Source: Pseudomonadota bacterium
GTDB taxonomy: Bacteria; Pseudomonadota; Gammaproteobacteria; Burkholderiales; Burkholderiaceae_D
Length of the DNA stretch: 32,847 nt
Assembly (NCBI GenBank): GCA_023422955.1
Contig: JAFAGG010000082.1
Span: 1-32,847, forward strand
Direction of reading: 5' to 3'
Part shown: positions 1-7,944 of the stretch, piece by piece
Layout of the letters: every line of letters begins with the position of its first letter
Numbering within the stretch: position 1 is the stretch's first letter
The notes under the pieces: model-generated
Seen by the model: the letters and a program-made list of their open reading frames with translations, nothing else
The model's database searches: none
Told to the model about the DNA's origin: nothing
Program-made: the position numbers and the translations under genes

Positions 1-147
1 GGATGTGGCTATTCGCCGGAGGGCGGGGAGCAAGGATCGGGGGGCTTCAAGACGCAATTCAATACCGGTCCGGACGGTGGGCAAGAGGTCTATCATATCC
101 ATATGCATGTACTGGGTGGAGCGCGTCCCTGGCGCGGTCAGAGATAA
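1..147 (+). CDS. HIT-family (histidine triad) nucleotide-binding protein, C-terminal part
   Basis: The frame is open from the first base and ends with TAA at 145-147, giving the last 48 residues of a protein cut by the window edge. It contains the histidine-triad signature HIHMHVLGG, with the three His codons at 94-96, 100-102 and 106-108, followed by the usual short ARPW tail. HIT proteins hydrolyse nucleoside phosphoramidates or related adenylylated compounds in the cytoplasm. In many betaproteobacteria such a gene sits between the end of the histidine operon and tatA, which fits this place. No terminator is visible before tatA, so read-through into the tat genes is likely. The family call is firm; the substrate is unknown. 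Confidence 0.88.
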   Translation, partial: GCGYSPEGGEQGSGGFKTQFNTGPDGGQEVYHIHMHVLGGARPWRGQR

Positions 148-215
148 AAACGTAGCAGAGCTCAAGCGTAACTATTATTAGCGCGGGATCGCGAGACCCG
201 CATTGGAGAATTAAC

Positions 216-446
216 ATGGGTTCCTTCAGTATTTGGCATTGGTTGGTGGTGTTGCTGGTAGTGATTCTGGTGTTCGGCACCAAGAAGCTGGGCAATATTG
301 GTGGCGATCTGGGCAAGGCCGTGCGCGGCTTCAAGGATGGCGTAAAGGGCGGCGAAGAAGCCGATGCTGCCGACGGCAAGGCTGCTGCGCAAGTCGCTGA
401 CAAGGCGACTATCGATGTCGAAGCAAAAGAAAAGACCAAGGTCTGA
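216..446 (+). CDS. tatA: Sec-independent protein translocase subunit TatA
   Basis: A 76-residue protein with the TatA layout: a short periplasmic N-terminus, one membrane helix at about residues 6-21, the FGTKKL hinge, an amphipathic helix (LGNIGGDLGKAVRGFKDGVK) and a charged, Ala/Lys/Glu-rich cytoplasmic tail. TatA subunits assemble into the pore that moves folded twin-arginine proteins across the inner membrane. The start is supported by GGAG at 205-208. An antisense frame covers the same DNA but has no coding signature. tatB begins 32 bp after the stop. Confidence 0.95.
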   Translation: MGSFSIWHWLVVLLVVILVFGTKKLGNIGGDLGKAVRGFKDGVKGGEEADAADGKAAAQVADKATIDVEAKEKTKV

Positions 447-478
447 TCCGGGTTGTCATCCGGAGCCGATAGCCTGCC

Positions 479-994
479 ATGATTGATATCGCCTTTTCAG
501 AACTGCTCATCATAGGCGTGGCAGCCCTGATTTTCCTGGGGCCGGAACGCTTGCCCAAGGTCGCGCGCATGGCGGGTACTTTGCTGGGCCGGGCGCAGCG
601 TTACATGAACGATGTCAAATCCGAAGTGCAGCGCGAAATGGAAATCGATGAATTGCGCAAGCTGCAAAAAGAAGTGCGGGATGCCACCAGCGATGTCGAG
701 CGCACCATTTCGGACAGCGTGGCGGATGCCAGCAGCTCGGTGCGGTCGGCGTGGGATGGCGTCATGGATCATGAGCTGGCGAATCCTTTGCAATCGCCAT
801 CGACACCCGATCAGATCGCCGTCAAGGCCAAGCATTTTCGCAAGAAGAAACTGGCCAAGAGCTCGGCAATTCCCGCCTGGTACAAGCGGAAAACAGGGCA
901 AAAATCCCAGGTCATGTCGGCGTCGGCCAGGGTGGCGAGATATAAACCCGCCCATATGCGCAAGTCTTCATCGTCTTCTTTCTTCAATCTCTGA
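479..994 (+). CDS. tatB: Sec-independent protein translocase subunit TatB
   Basis: 171 residues beginning MIDIAFSELLIIGVAALIFLGPERLPKVAR, the TatB N-terminal pattern: one membrane helix, the GPE(R)LP hinge and then a long amphipathic, coiled-coil-like region (about residues 25-85, with ELRKLQKEVRDATSDVERTI). The C-terminus is basic and ends in a Ser-rich tail. TatB forms the signal-peptide receptor complex with TatC. It is longer than TatA and has the Glu in the hinge, which separates the two paralogues. The best Shine-Dalgarno, GGAG at 462-465, is rather far from the ATG, so initiation may depend on coupling to tatA. Confidence 0.95.
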   Translation: MIDIAFSELLIIGVAALIFLGPERLPKVARMAGTLLGRAQRYMNDVKSEVQREMEIDELRKLQKEVRDATSDVERTISDSVADASSSVRSAWDGVMDHELANPLQSPSTPDQIAVKAKHFRKKKLAKSSAIPAWYKRKTGQKSQVMSASARVARYKPAHMRKSSSSSFFNL

Positions 995-1048
995 TTTGAA
1001 GAGGCTGCGTGGCATTATGTCGGTCAGCCGTTTCCTTTCCTCCTCTTC

Positions 1049-1807
1049 ATGAACGAACACGATAAATCCGGCGAAAAAGAAGAAACCTTCATTTCGCACC
1101 TGGTCGAATTGCGCGATCGCCTGGTCAAGGCATCCATTGCACTGCTGGTCGTAACGCTGTGCCTGGCGCCCTGGGCCAGTGAAATCTATGATGTCCTGGC
1201 ACAGCCCATGATGGCGGCGCTGCCTGAAGGCAGCAAGATGATTGCGACTGGCGTGATTACGCCTTTCCTGACGCCTTTGAAGGTGACCCTGCTGGCGGCT
1301 TTCGTGATCGCGATGCCGTGGATTCTCTACCAGTTCTGGGCATTTGTGGCGCCGGGCCTTTATACGCATGAAAGGAAGCTGGTGTTGCCGCTGGTGATTT
1401 CCTCTTCTCTGCTGTTTTTGGTCGGCATCGCCTTTTGCTATTTCTTTGTCTTTCGCACCGTCTTTCATTTCATCCATCAATTCGCGCCGGCGTCGATTGC
1501 CGTGGCGCCGGATATCGATGCCTATTTCGGCTTCGTGATGACCATGTTCATCGCATTCGGACTGACCTTTGAAGTGCCGATAGTCGTGATCGTGCTGGTG
1601 CGCATGGGCCTTGTCACGGTAGAGAAGCTGAAGGAAATCCGGCCTTATGTAATCGTTGGCGCCTTTATCGTGGCGGCAATCGTGACGCCGCCTGACGTCA
1701 TCAGCCAGCTGTTGCTGGCGATTCCGCTGACGCTGCTGTATCAAGTGGGAATCTGGATAGCGCCCGCTTTTGTGCGTGCCACGCGCGCGCCGGAAGAAGT
1801 GGCGTAG
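1049..1807 (+). CDS. tatC: Sec-independent protein translocase subunit TatC
   Basis: 252 residues with six predicted membrane helices. TatC signatures include FISHLVELRDRLVKAS at the N-terminus, FWAFVAPGLYTHERKLV in the first periplasmic-side region, and FGLTFEVPIVVIVLVRMGLV later. TatC recognises the RR motif of the signal peptide and nucleates the translocase. It lies 54 bp after tatB in the same direction. No good Shine-Dalgarno precedes the ATG, as the sequence just upstream is pyrimidine-rich (TTTCCTCCTCTTC), but no better in-frame start exists. The gene ends just before a strong terminator shared with the convergent protease gene. Confidence 0.95.
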   Translation: MNEHDKSGEKEETFISHLVELRDRLVKASIALLVVTLCLAPWASEIYDVLAQPMMAALPEGSKMIATGVITPFLTPLKVTLLAAFVIAMPWILYQFWAFVAPGLYTHERKLVLPLVISSSLLFLVGIAFCYFFVFRTVFHFIHQFAPASIAVAPDIDAYFGFVMTMFIAFGLTFEVPIVVIVLVRMGLVTVEKLKEIRPYVIVGAFIVAAIVTPPDVISQLLLAIPLTLLYQVGIWIAPAFVRATRAPEEVA

Positions 1808-1831
1808 CAGGTGGAAAGAGAGTGAGGAAGT

Positions 1832-1859
1832 AAAAAGGCCGGACAACCCGGCCTTTTTT
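1832..1859. terminator. Bidirectional rho-independent terminator between tatC and the HtrA-type protease
   Basis: GGCCGG at 1837-1842 and CCGGCC at 1848-1853 form a perfect stem with a five-base loop (ACAAC). An A-run (1832-1836) flanks one side and a T-run (1854-1859) the other, so the hairpin can stop both the tat operon and the opposing protease transcript. It overlaps the last codon of the protease gene. Confidence 0.9.
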
Positions 1860-3033
1860 ATTCTGCGACGGGAGCTTTGACGCGGGGGCGTGTGCCCACC
1901 TTGACGTCAAGACTGGCTTCCTGGCTTTTGCGCAGCACTCCGAGAGAGGCTTGCTGCCCCGGCTGAAGTTGCGCAATCAGGTTCAGCAAATCGGTAGTGT
2001 TATTGACCGCCTCGCCGTCGACCGACACCAGGATGTCGCCTGGTCGCATGCCCGCGTTATCGGCCGGACCGCCTCGTATCACGCCGGCGATGATGGCGCC
2101 TGAGCTTTTCTTCAGTCCGAAGCTTTCCGCCAGTTCGGGCGTGATCTCCTGCAATTCGACCCCGATCCAGCCGCGCGTGACCTGGCCGGTCTGGATGATG
2201 GATTCCATCACGGTCTTGACCGTGGAGGCGGGGATGGCAAACCCGATGCCGAGCGAGCCGCCGGTGCGCGAGTAAATGGCGGTATTGATGCCCAGCAGAT
2301 TGCCGTTGGTATCGATCAGTGCGCCGCCTGAATTGCCGGGATTGATGGCGGCATCGGTCTGGATGAAGTTTTCGAAGGTATTGATGCCCAGCTGGTTGCG
2401 CCCCAGCGCCGACACGATGCCCATGGTGACGGTCTGGCCAACGCCGAAGGGATTGCCGATTGCCAGCACCACATCGCCGACCTGGATTTCGTCCAGGTGT
2501 CCGAAAGAAATGGCCGGCACATCCTTCATGTCGATCTTGATCACCGCCAGGTCGGTTTCCGGGTCGGTGCCGACCAGCTTGGCCGCCGCCTTGCGTCCAT
2601 CCGCAAAGGCGACCTCGATTTCCTGCGCCGCTTCCACCACATGGTTATTGGTCATAATGTAGCCCTGAGGGCTGACGATGACGCCCGAACCCAGGCTGAA
2701 CTGCCGCTCCGGCGCCTGCTGGTACTGGTCGCCGAAAAAGCGGCGGAAAAAGGGATCGTTCAGCAGAGGATGGGAAGGGCGGGTGGCCGCGGTAGTGGTA
2801 TAAATATTCACCACCGACGGCATGGCGCGCGAGGCGGCATCGCGATAGGAGCCGGCCGGCGCGCTGCCGCCGGGCAGGGCTTCCCGTATCGTGACCGGTG
2901 CCGTAGCCTCGGTGATCAGCGTCCTGCCTATCGTCGTATCCTGAATCCACTGCGGTTTCAGGCTCACTACGATAAACCACAGCGCCAGACCGACAGTGAC
3001 GGTTTGTGCAAACAATAACCAGAGACGTTGCAT
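1858..3033 (-). CDS. Membrane-anchored HtrA/Deg serine protease (S1C, DegS-like layout)
   Basis: 391 residues. An uncleaved-looking membrane anchor (about residues 5-24) is followed by a trypsin-like domain with the full catalytic triad: His131 in NNHVV, Asp161 in DPETDLAVIKI and Ser235 in NPGNSGGAL. One PDZ domain follows (about 285-380, RGWIGVELQEIT...GPADNAGMRPGDILVSVDG). One PDZ plus a membrane anchor is the DegS arrangement; DegP and DegQ have two PDZ domains and a cleaved signal. Such proteases act on misfolded periplasmic proteins or start regulated intramembrane proteolysis of an anti-sigma factor. No rseA-like partner is nearby, so its role stays open. The start MQRLWLLFAQTV fits the family although no Shine-Dalgarno is seen. 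Confidence 0.92.
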   Translation of the reverse strand: MQRLWLLFAQTVTVGLALWFIVVSLKPQWIQDTTIGRTLITEATAPVTIREALPGGSAPAGSYRDAASRAMPSVVNIYTTTAATRPSHPLLNDPFFRRFFGDQYQQAPERQFSLGSGVIVSPQGYIMTNNHVVEAAQEIEVAFADGRKAAAKLVGTDPETDLAVIKIDMKDVPAISFGHLDEIQVGDVVLAIGNPFGVGQTVTMGIVSALGRNQLGINTFENFIQTDAAINPGNSGGALIDTNGNLLGINTAIYSRTGGSLGIGFAIPASTVKTVMESIIQTGQVTRGWIGVELQEITPELAESFGLKKSSGAIIAGVIRGGPADNAGMRPGDILVSVDGEAVNNTTDLLNLIAQLQPGQQASLGVLRKSQEASLDVKVGTRPRVKAPVAE

Positions 3034-3048
3034 AGGAAGCAGAGCGGA

Positions 3049-3816
3049 ATGAATGAACAGACTATAAGTAGGGACGAGCTTGCCGAATATCTAGCCCAGA
3101 GACTGGATATTACCCGTTTTCGGGATTACTGCCCAAACGGCTTGCAGGTACAAGGGCGCGCCGAAATAAGGAAGGTGATCACCGGCGTTACGGCAAGCAT
3201 CGCTTTGATAGAAGAAGCCGTTCGTCAGAATGCGGATGCCATCGTGGTACATCACGGCTATTTCTGGCGCGGCGAAGATGCGCGCGTGGTGGGCACCAAG
3301 CATCAGCGGCTGAAGCTGCTGCTCACGCACGACATCAATCTGTTTGCCTATCATTTGCCGCTGGATATGCATCCCGAACTGGGAAACAATGCGCAGCTGG
3401 CGCAGGTGATCGGCTTGACGGCGACTGGCCGTTTTGGCGAAAACGACCTGGGCTGGCTGGGCGAGGTCAGCGATACGAGCATCAGGACGGTGGCGGATCT
3501 GGCCGCCAGAATCGAAACCGTCCTGGGCCGCACGCCGCTGGTCATCGGCGATGCCTCGGCGCCGGCAAAACGCCTGGCCTGGTGCACGGGCGCTGCGCAG
3601 AACATGCTGGGCGAGGCGATCGAGGCGGGGGCGCAGATCTACATGAGCGGCGAGATTTCGGAGCCGACCGTGCATCTGGCGCGTGAGACCGGTGCTTGTT
3701 ACCTCAGTTGCGGCCATCATGCGACCGAGCGTTATGGCGTGCAGGCGCTGGGCGCGGACCTGGCGCAGCATTTCGGCATTGAGCATCAGTTCATCGAGAT
3801 TCCCAACCCGGTTTGA
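3049..3816 (+). CDS. NIF3 / GTP cyclohydrolase I type 2-like (YbgI family) metal-binding protein
   Basis: 255 residues from the ATG at 3049, which has AGGAAG at 3034-3039; an upstream in-frame TTG at 3028 would add seven residues and is less likely. The NIF3/DUF34 metal-site motifs are present: VVHHGYFW (His68, His69), YHLPLD (His102, Asp106) and the C-terminal GHHATERYG. Family members bind two metal ions and form toroidal hexamers. The exact biochemical role of the bacterial proteins is not settled, despite the GTP cyclohydrolase label. The gene is divergent from the HtrA-type protease with only 15 bp between start codons. Confidence 0.9.
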   Translation: MNEQTISRDELAEYLAQRLDITRFRDYCPNGLQVQGRAEIRKVITGVTASIALIEEAVRQNADAIVVHHGYFWRGEDARVVGTKHQRLKLLLTHDINLFAYHLPLDMHPELGNNAQLAQVIGLTATGRFGENDLGWLGEVSDTSIRTVADLAARIETVLGRTPLVIGDASAPAKRLAWCTGAAQNMLGEAIEAGAQIYMSGEISEPTVHLARETGACYLSCGHHATERYGVQALGADLAQHFGIEHQFIEIPNPV

Positions 3817-3931
3817 GTAAGTCATTACTGCGCATTGATTCCCCGTCAATTCAGGCGGAGTGCCACTGCTGAAAAGTATTCCGCAGCTGTGCATATTGTT
3901 CTACAAAAAAGAATAAAGCGCCTTCGATTTG

Positions 3932-3960
3932 TTGACACTGGGAAATAGATGGGCGTTAAT
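3932..3960 (+). promoter_or_regulatory. Candidate sigma-70 promoter for the response regulator
   Basis: A perfect -35 hexamer TTGACA (3932-3937) and GTTAAT (3955-3960, four of six matches to TATAAT) are separated by 17 bp. They lie about 55 bp upstream of the regulator's start codon, in an AT-rich stretch. This was read by eye and not tested. Confidence 0.6.
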
Positions 3961-4014
3961 ACCGCATGACTTCCAGATTTGAAACTGGCAGTTTTTTCTC
4001 TTACAGGACTCTCC

Positions 4015-4731
4015 ATGGCAGCATTGGCACCGGCATTTCCGGTTAACGTTTTGGTGGTCGAGGACGACGCCCTTACGCGCCGTTCCTTGTGCATGGCCAT
4101 TGAATCCGAGCCCGTGCTGCGCTTGTCGGCGGCCTGCGACAGTCTGCAGTCCGGCCTGGCAGCGCTGGAAGCGGGGCCCTGCGATATCCTGTTGACCGAT
4201 CTCGGGCTTCCCGATGGTTCAGGGCTGGAAATCATACGTGCCTGCGTCCGCCTTTATCCCGATTGCGACATCATGGTGCTGACCATGTCCTCTGATGAGG
4301 AGCAAGTGCTGGCTTGCATCGAAGCGGGAGCAGCCGGTTATGTGCTGAAAAACGCCGGGCGGGAGAATATCGTGCGCGCCCTGCTGGATCTGCATTGCGG
4401 CGGTTCTCCCATCAGTCCTCTGGTGGCGCGCAAGGTGCTGTCCCGCATGCGCAACGAGGTCAAGTTGCCACCTCCCATGCCTCCGGCAGAAGTGCGCGTC
4501 CTCGAAGAAGACGTGCAACTGACCCGGCGCGAAAGTGCCATCCTGGAGTTGATTGCGCGTGGCGACAGTTACGCGGAAATGGCGCAACTGCTTTCCGTCT
4601 CGGTGGGAACCGTGCAAACCCACGTAAAAAATATCTACGCCAAGCTTTCCGTCCACTCTCGCGGCGAAGCGGTCTATGAAGCGCAGCGCCGCGGTTTGTT
4701 GCAATTCGACTTGCTCAAGGCCAGGGCCTGA
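4015..4731 (+). CDS. NarL/FixJ-family (LuxR-type) response regulator, orphan
   Basis: 238 residues from ATG 4015, which has AGGA at 4005-4008; an in-frame TTG at 3979 would add 12 residues. The receiver domain (about 10-130) has the acidic pair Asp17-Asp18, phospho-acceptor Asp62 in LLTDLGLPDG, Thr90 and Lys112 (YVLKNA). A LuxR-type helix-turn-helix follows (about 170-230, LTRRESAILELIARGDSYAEMAQLLSVSVGTVQTHVKNIYAKL). All phosphorelay residues are intact, so it should be a conventional phosphorylated transcription factor, but no histidine kinase gene is adjacent. Its signal and targets are unknown. It is monocistronic by spacing, with a promoter candidate directly upstream and petA starting 256 bp later. 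Confidence 0.9.
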   Translation: MAALAPAFPVNVLVVEDDALTRRSLCMAIESEPVLRLSAACDSLQSGLAALEAGPCDILLTDLGLPDGSGLEIIRACVRLYPDCDIMVLTMSSDEEQVLACIEAGAAGYVLKNAGRENIVRALLDLHCGGSPISPLVARKVLSRMRNEVKLPPPMPPAEVRVLEEDVQLTRRESAILELIARGDSYAEMAQLLSVSVGTVQTHVKNIYAKLSVHSRGEAVYEAQRRGLLQFDLLKARA

Positions 4732-4905
4732 ACCTTCATCGGCCGGCTTTTTCCCCGGTCGTAGCCTCTGTTTGCCTGTACTTCCCCAGGGTAAGCGTCG
4801 CTCAATCCGACCTGAATAAATGGGTGGGACACGGGCTTGCGCAATTCCAGTAAGGGCATTTGTCCAAAAATCATTGGAGTAGCAGGCCTATTTCCTCAAT
4901 TTTGC

Positions 4906-4934
4906 TTTAAATCATCCCACACCTTCGCTATAAT
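4906..4934 (+). promoter_or_regulatory. Candidate promoter of the petABC operon
   Basis: A consensus TATAAT (4929-4934) lies 17 bp after TTTAAA (4906-4911, four of six matches to TTGACA), in the AT-rich gap 53 bp upstream of petA. The rest of the 4732-4987 gap shows no gene or strong hairpin. Confidence 0.6.
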
Positions 4935-4987
4935 CTTCGGTTGCTGGAAGTTTTGTACAGATTTCGCATTCACTAATTGGGGCTGGT

Positions 4988-5590
4988 ATGAGTAACGAAA
5001 AGCAGGTCGACTCTGGTCGACGCGGCTTGCTCGTCGCGACGTGTGCGGCGGGAGGCGTGGCTGGCTTGGCTACGACTGGGGTCTTGGTTTCGACCTTTCA
5101 GCCGTCTGAGAGAGCCAAAGCGGCCGGTGCACCGGTAGAGGTTGATATTGCCGGCATGGCGCCTGGCGAGATGAGAACCGTCGAATGGCGCGGCAAACCC
5201 GTCTGGATCCTGAAGCGTTCCCCGGAAATGCTGCAGTCGCTCGATAAAACTGCGGGCAATCTGGCGGATCCGAATTCCGAGCGGAATCCCAATGAGCTGA
5301 CGCCGGAATACGCGCGTAATGCGCATCGCTCGATCAAGCCTGATCTGCTGGTGGCCGTTGGCATCTGCTCGCATCTGGGCTGCTCTCCCGTTACCAAGTT
5401 CCAGCCAGGCCCTCAGCCTTCGCTGCCGGACGATTGGCAAGGCGGCTTCCTGTGCCCCTGCCATGGCTCCTTCTTTGATCTGGCAGGACGTGTCTACAAG
5501 AACGTACCCGCTCCCGACAACCTCGAAGTCCCGCCGCATACGTATCTGACTGATACGAGATTGCTTATCGGTGAAGATCAGAAAGGCTGA
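4988..5590 (+). CDS. petA: Cytochrome bc1 Rieske iron-sulfur subunit
   Basis: 200 residues. The Rieske [2Fe-2S] ligands are visible: Cys127 and His129 in CSHLGC, and Cys156 and His159 in CPCHGS, with Cys132 and Cys158 as the stabilising disulfide. The N-terminus carries a twin-arginine signal-anchor (SGRRGLLVA, Arg11-Arg12) followed by a hydrophobic helix (about 14-36), so the folded cluster domain is expected to be exported by Tat and remain anchored. The protein takes electrons from ubiquinol and passes them to cytochrome c1. The start has only a weak GGGG (4979-4982). petB starts eight bases after the stop. Confidence 0.96.
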   Translation: MSNEKQVDSGRRGLLVATCAAGGVAGLATTGVLVSTFQPSERAKAAGAPVEVDIAGMAPGEMRTVEWRGKPVWILKRSPEMLQSLDKTAGNLADPNSERNPNELTPEYARNAHRSIKPDLLVAVGICSHLGCSPVTKFQPGPQPSLPDDWQGGFLCPCHGSFFDLAGRVYKNVPAPDNLEVPPHTYLTDTRLLIGEDQKG

Positions 5591-5598
5591 GCGTAATC

Positions 5599-7002
5599 AT
5601 GGCATTCCAAGAAAAGCAACTTCCTCCTGATGCGCCGGCAGCGGCCAAGGCCCTGAACTGGGTCGATTCCCGCTTCCCGCTGACCAAGCTCTGGAACGAC
5701 CAGTGGGGCCGCTATTACGCCCCCAAGAACTTCAATGCCTGGTACATCTTCGGTTCGCTCGCCATGCTGGTGCTGGTGATCCAGATCGTTACCGGTATTT
5801 TCCTGGTCATGCATTACAAGCCGGATGCACAACTGGCATTCGCTTCCGTTGAATACATCATGCGCGATGTGCCCTGGGGCTGGCTGGTGCGTTACATGCA
5901 CTCGACCGGCGCTTCGGCCTTCTTCGTCGTGGTCTATCTGCACATGACACGCGGCCTGCTCTACGGTTCCTACCGCAAGCCGCGCGAACTGATCTGGCTG
6001 TTCGGCGTTGCGATCTTCCTGGCGCTGATGGCTGAAGCCTTCTTCGGTTACCTGCTGCCCTGGGGCCAGATGTCCTACTGGGGCGCACAGGTTATCGTGA
6101 ACCTGTTCGGCGCGATTCCCTTCATCGGCGAAACGCTGTCGCTGTGGATTCGTGGCGACTACGTGGTGTCCGATGCGACCCTGAACCGCTTCTTCGCTTT
6201 CCACGTGATCGCGATTCCGCTGGTACTGCTGGGCCTGGTTGCTGCTCACTTGATCGCCTTGCATGAAGTGGGTTCCAACAACCCCGATGGCGTGGAAGTG
6301 AAAGACAACATCGGTCCCGATGGTCATCCGGTTGACGCCATTCCTTCGCATCCGTACTACTCCACCAAGGATATCTTCGGTGCGACGGTGTTCCTGTTCT
6401 TCTTCACCGCGATTATCTTCTTTGCGCCGGAGATGGGCGGTTACTTCCTGGAGTACAACAACTTCATTCCGGCTGATCCGCTGAAGACGCCTGCGCATAT
6501 CGCACCGGTTTGGTACTTCACGCCGTTCTACTCGATCCTGCGCGCTGTGACCACCGACTTCATGCTCTGGCTGATGATAGGTGTGGCGGCTTACGCCCTG
6601 CTGGTGATCCTGACCACTCGTCTGAACAGCGTCATCAAAGCCGCTTTTGCAATCGGCGCGCTGGTGGTGATTGCTGCGATGTGGATTTTCGATCCGAAGT
6701 TCTGGGGTGTGGTGCTGATGGGTGTATCCGTGCTGATCCTGGCCGGCTTGCCCTGGCTGGATTACTCACCGGTGAGATCGATCCGTTATCGTCCGGACTG
6801 GCACAAGTGGGTGTACATTGTGTTCGGCATCGCTTTCGTCATCCTGGGTTATCTGGGCGTGCTGCCTCCGACGCCGATCGGTACCCTGGTGTCGCAGGTC
6901 TGTACCTTCATCTACTTTGGCTTCTTCCTGCTGATGCCATGGTGGAGCACGATGGGTACATTCAAGCCCGTGCCTAACCGTATCACCTTCCATGCCCATT
7001 AA
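5599..7002 (+). CDS. petB: Cytochrome b of the bc1 complex
   Basis: 467 residues with the cytochrome b fold of eight or more membrane helices plus a C-terminal extension of extra hydrophobic segments. The four haem ligands fit the expected spacing: His101 and His115 (HSTGASAFFVVVYLH), and His202 and His217 (HVIAIPLVLLGLVAAH). The Qo-site motif reads PVWY (303-306) instead of the common PEWY. Cytochrome b holds both quinone sites and carries the Q-cycle. It lies between petA (8-bp gap) and petC (19-bp gap), so all three are one transcript. Confidence 0.97.
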   Translation: MAFQEKQLPPDAPAAAKALNWVDSRFPLTKLWNDQWGRYYAPKNFNAWYIFGSLAMLVLVIQIVTGIFLVMHYKPDAQLAFASVEYIMRDVPWGWLVRYMHSTGASAFFVVVYLHMTRGLLYGSYRKPRELIWLFGVAIFLALMAEAFFGYLLPWGQMSYWGAQVIVNLFGAIPFIGETLSLWIRGDYVVSDATLNRFFAFHVIAIPLVLLGLVAAHLIALHEVGSNNPDGVEVKDNIGPDGHPVDAIPSHPYYSTKDIFGATVFLFFFTAIIFFAPEMGGYFLEYNNFIPADPLKTPAHIAPVWYFTPFYSILRAVTTDFMLWLMIGVAAYALLVILTTRLNSVIKAAFAIGALVVIAAMWIFDPKFWGVVLMGVSVLILAGLPWLDYSPVRSIRYRPDWHKWVYIVFGIAFVILGYLGVLPPTPIGTLVSQVCTFIYFGFFLLMPWWSTMGTFKPVPNRITFHAH

Positions 7003-7021
7003 GCCGCAAAAGGGATAAGAA

Positions 7022-7786
7022 ATGAAATTGCTGAAAAAACTGATTGTGGCCTTGGCAGTGGTGCCGGTGTTTGCAGTGGCTGCAGAAGCCACCTTCCCGT
7101 TGGACAAGGCACCGGATCGCAGTCATGATCTGGCCGCCGTGCAGAATGGCGCCAAGCTGTTCGTCAACTATTGCCTGAATTGCCATGCCGCATCCTTCAT
7201 GCGCTACAACCGCATGCAAGACATCGGTCTGTCTGAAGACCAGATCAGGGATAACCTGCTGTTTGCTTCTGACAAGGTCGGCGACCTGATGACGATCTCC
7301 ATGGCTCCTGCTGACGCCAAGGTCTGGTTCGGCGCTGCGCCGCCGGATCTGACGGTCATTGCCCGTGCCAAGGCATCCGGGGCCGGTTCCGGTGCAGACT
7401 GGCTCTATACCTATCTGCGTACTTACTACAAAGACGACACTCGCACGCTGGGTTGGAACAACATGGTATTTCCGAACGTCGGCATGCCGCACGCACTCTG
7501 GGATTTGCAGGGTGTGCGGACTGCCAAGTTCGTGGAAACCAAGGACGCGCATGATCCGGAAACGGTTCATGTAGAGTTCGCCGGTTTCGAGCAAGTCACC
7601 CCAGGCAAGATGACCTCGCTGGAATACGACAATGCAGTGGGCGACCTGGTGGCTTATCTCCAATGGATGGGCGAGCCGATGCAGCACAACCGCAAGCAGT
7701 TGGGTGTATGGGTTCTGCTGTTCCTCGGCGTATTGGTTACCCTGGCATGGCGTTTGAATGCTTCCTATTGGAAAGAAGTCAAATAA
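7022..7786 (+). CDS. petC: Cytochrome c1 of the bc1 complex
   Basis: 254 residues: a Sec signal peptide (about 1-22, basic MKLLKK then a hydrophobic core, ending AAEA), a haem c attachment site CLNCH (51-55), and a C-terminal membrane anchor (about 228-246, VWVLLFLGVLVTLAWRL) followed by a short basic tail. This is the standard c1 layout. The protein accepts electrons from the Rieske centre and hands them to soluble or membrane cytochromes c. It is the last gene of petABC; hairpins follow in the gap before sspA. Confidence 0.96.
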   Translation: MKLLKKLIVALAVVPVFAVAAEATFPLDKAPDRSHDLAAVQNGAKLFVNYCLNCHAASFMRYNRMQDIGLSEDQIRDNLLFASDKVGDLMTISMAPADAKVWFGAAPPDLTVIARAKASGAGSGADWLYTYLRTYYKDDTRTLGWNNMVFPNVGMPHALWDLQGVRTAKFVETKDAHDPETVHVEFAGFEQVTPGKMTSLEYDNAVGDLVAYLQWMGEPMQHNRKQLGVWVLLFLGVLVTLAWRLNASYWKEVK

Positions 7787-7831
7787 GCCTCTTCCCAAAA
7801 GAGGAAAATACAAAAGCCATGACAGTTTGAT

Positions 7832-7861
7832 TTGCTTTTGGACTTTGCCTTGCGCTATAAA
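7832..7861 (+). promoter_or_regulatory. Candidate promoter for sspA-sspB, inside a hairpin
   Basis: TTGCTT (7832-7837) and TATAAA (7856-7861) are 18 bp apart. The -10 box lies in a perfect inverted repeat, with TTGCCTT just upstream of it and AAGGCAA overlapping its end. The -35 match is weak, so this is a suggestion only. Confidence 0.4.
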
Positions 7862-7893
7862 GGCAAGGAAGTAAAAGCAAATAATGCAATTAA

Positions 7894-7930
7894 GGGGTGA
7901 GTCGTTCGGCGTCTCACCCCCTTTGTTTCT
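7894..7930 (+). terminator. Hairpin between petC and sspA, probable terminator or attenuator
   Basis: GGGGTGAG (7894-7901) pairs with CTCACCCC (7913-7920) around an 11-base loop and is followed by CTTTGTTTCT. It lies just upstream of the sspA ribosome binding site (AAGGAA, 7931-7936). It may end petABC or partially stop a leader started at the 7832 promoter. Confidence 0.6.
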
Positions 7931-7944
7931 AAGGAACTATAAAA

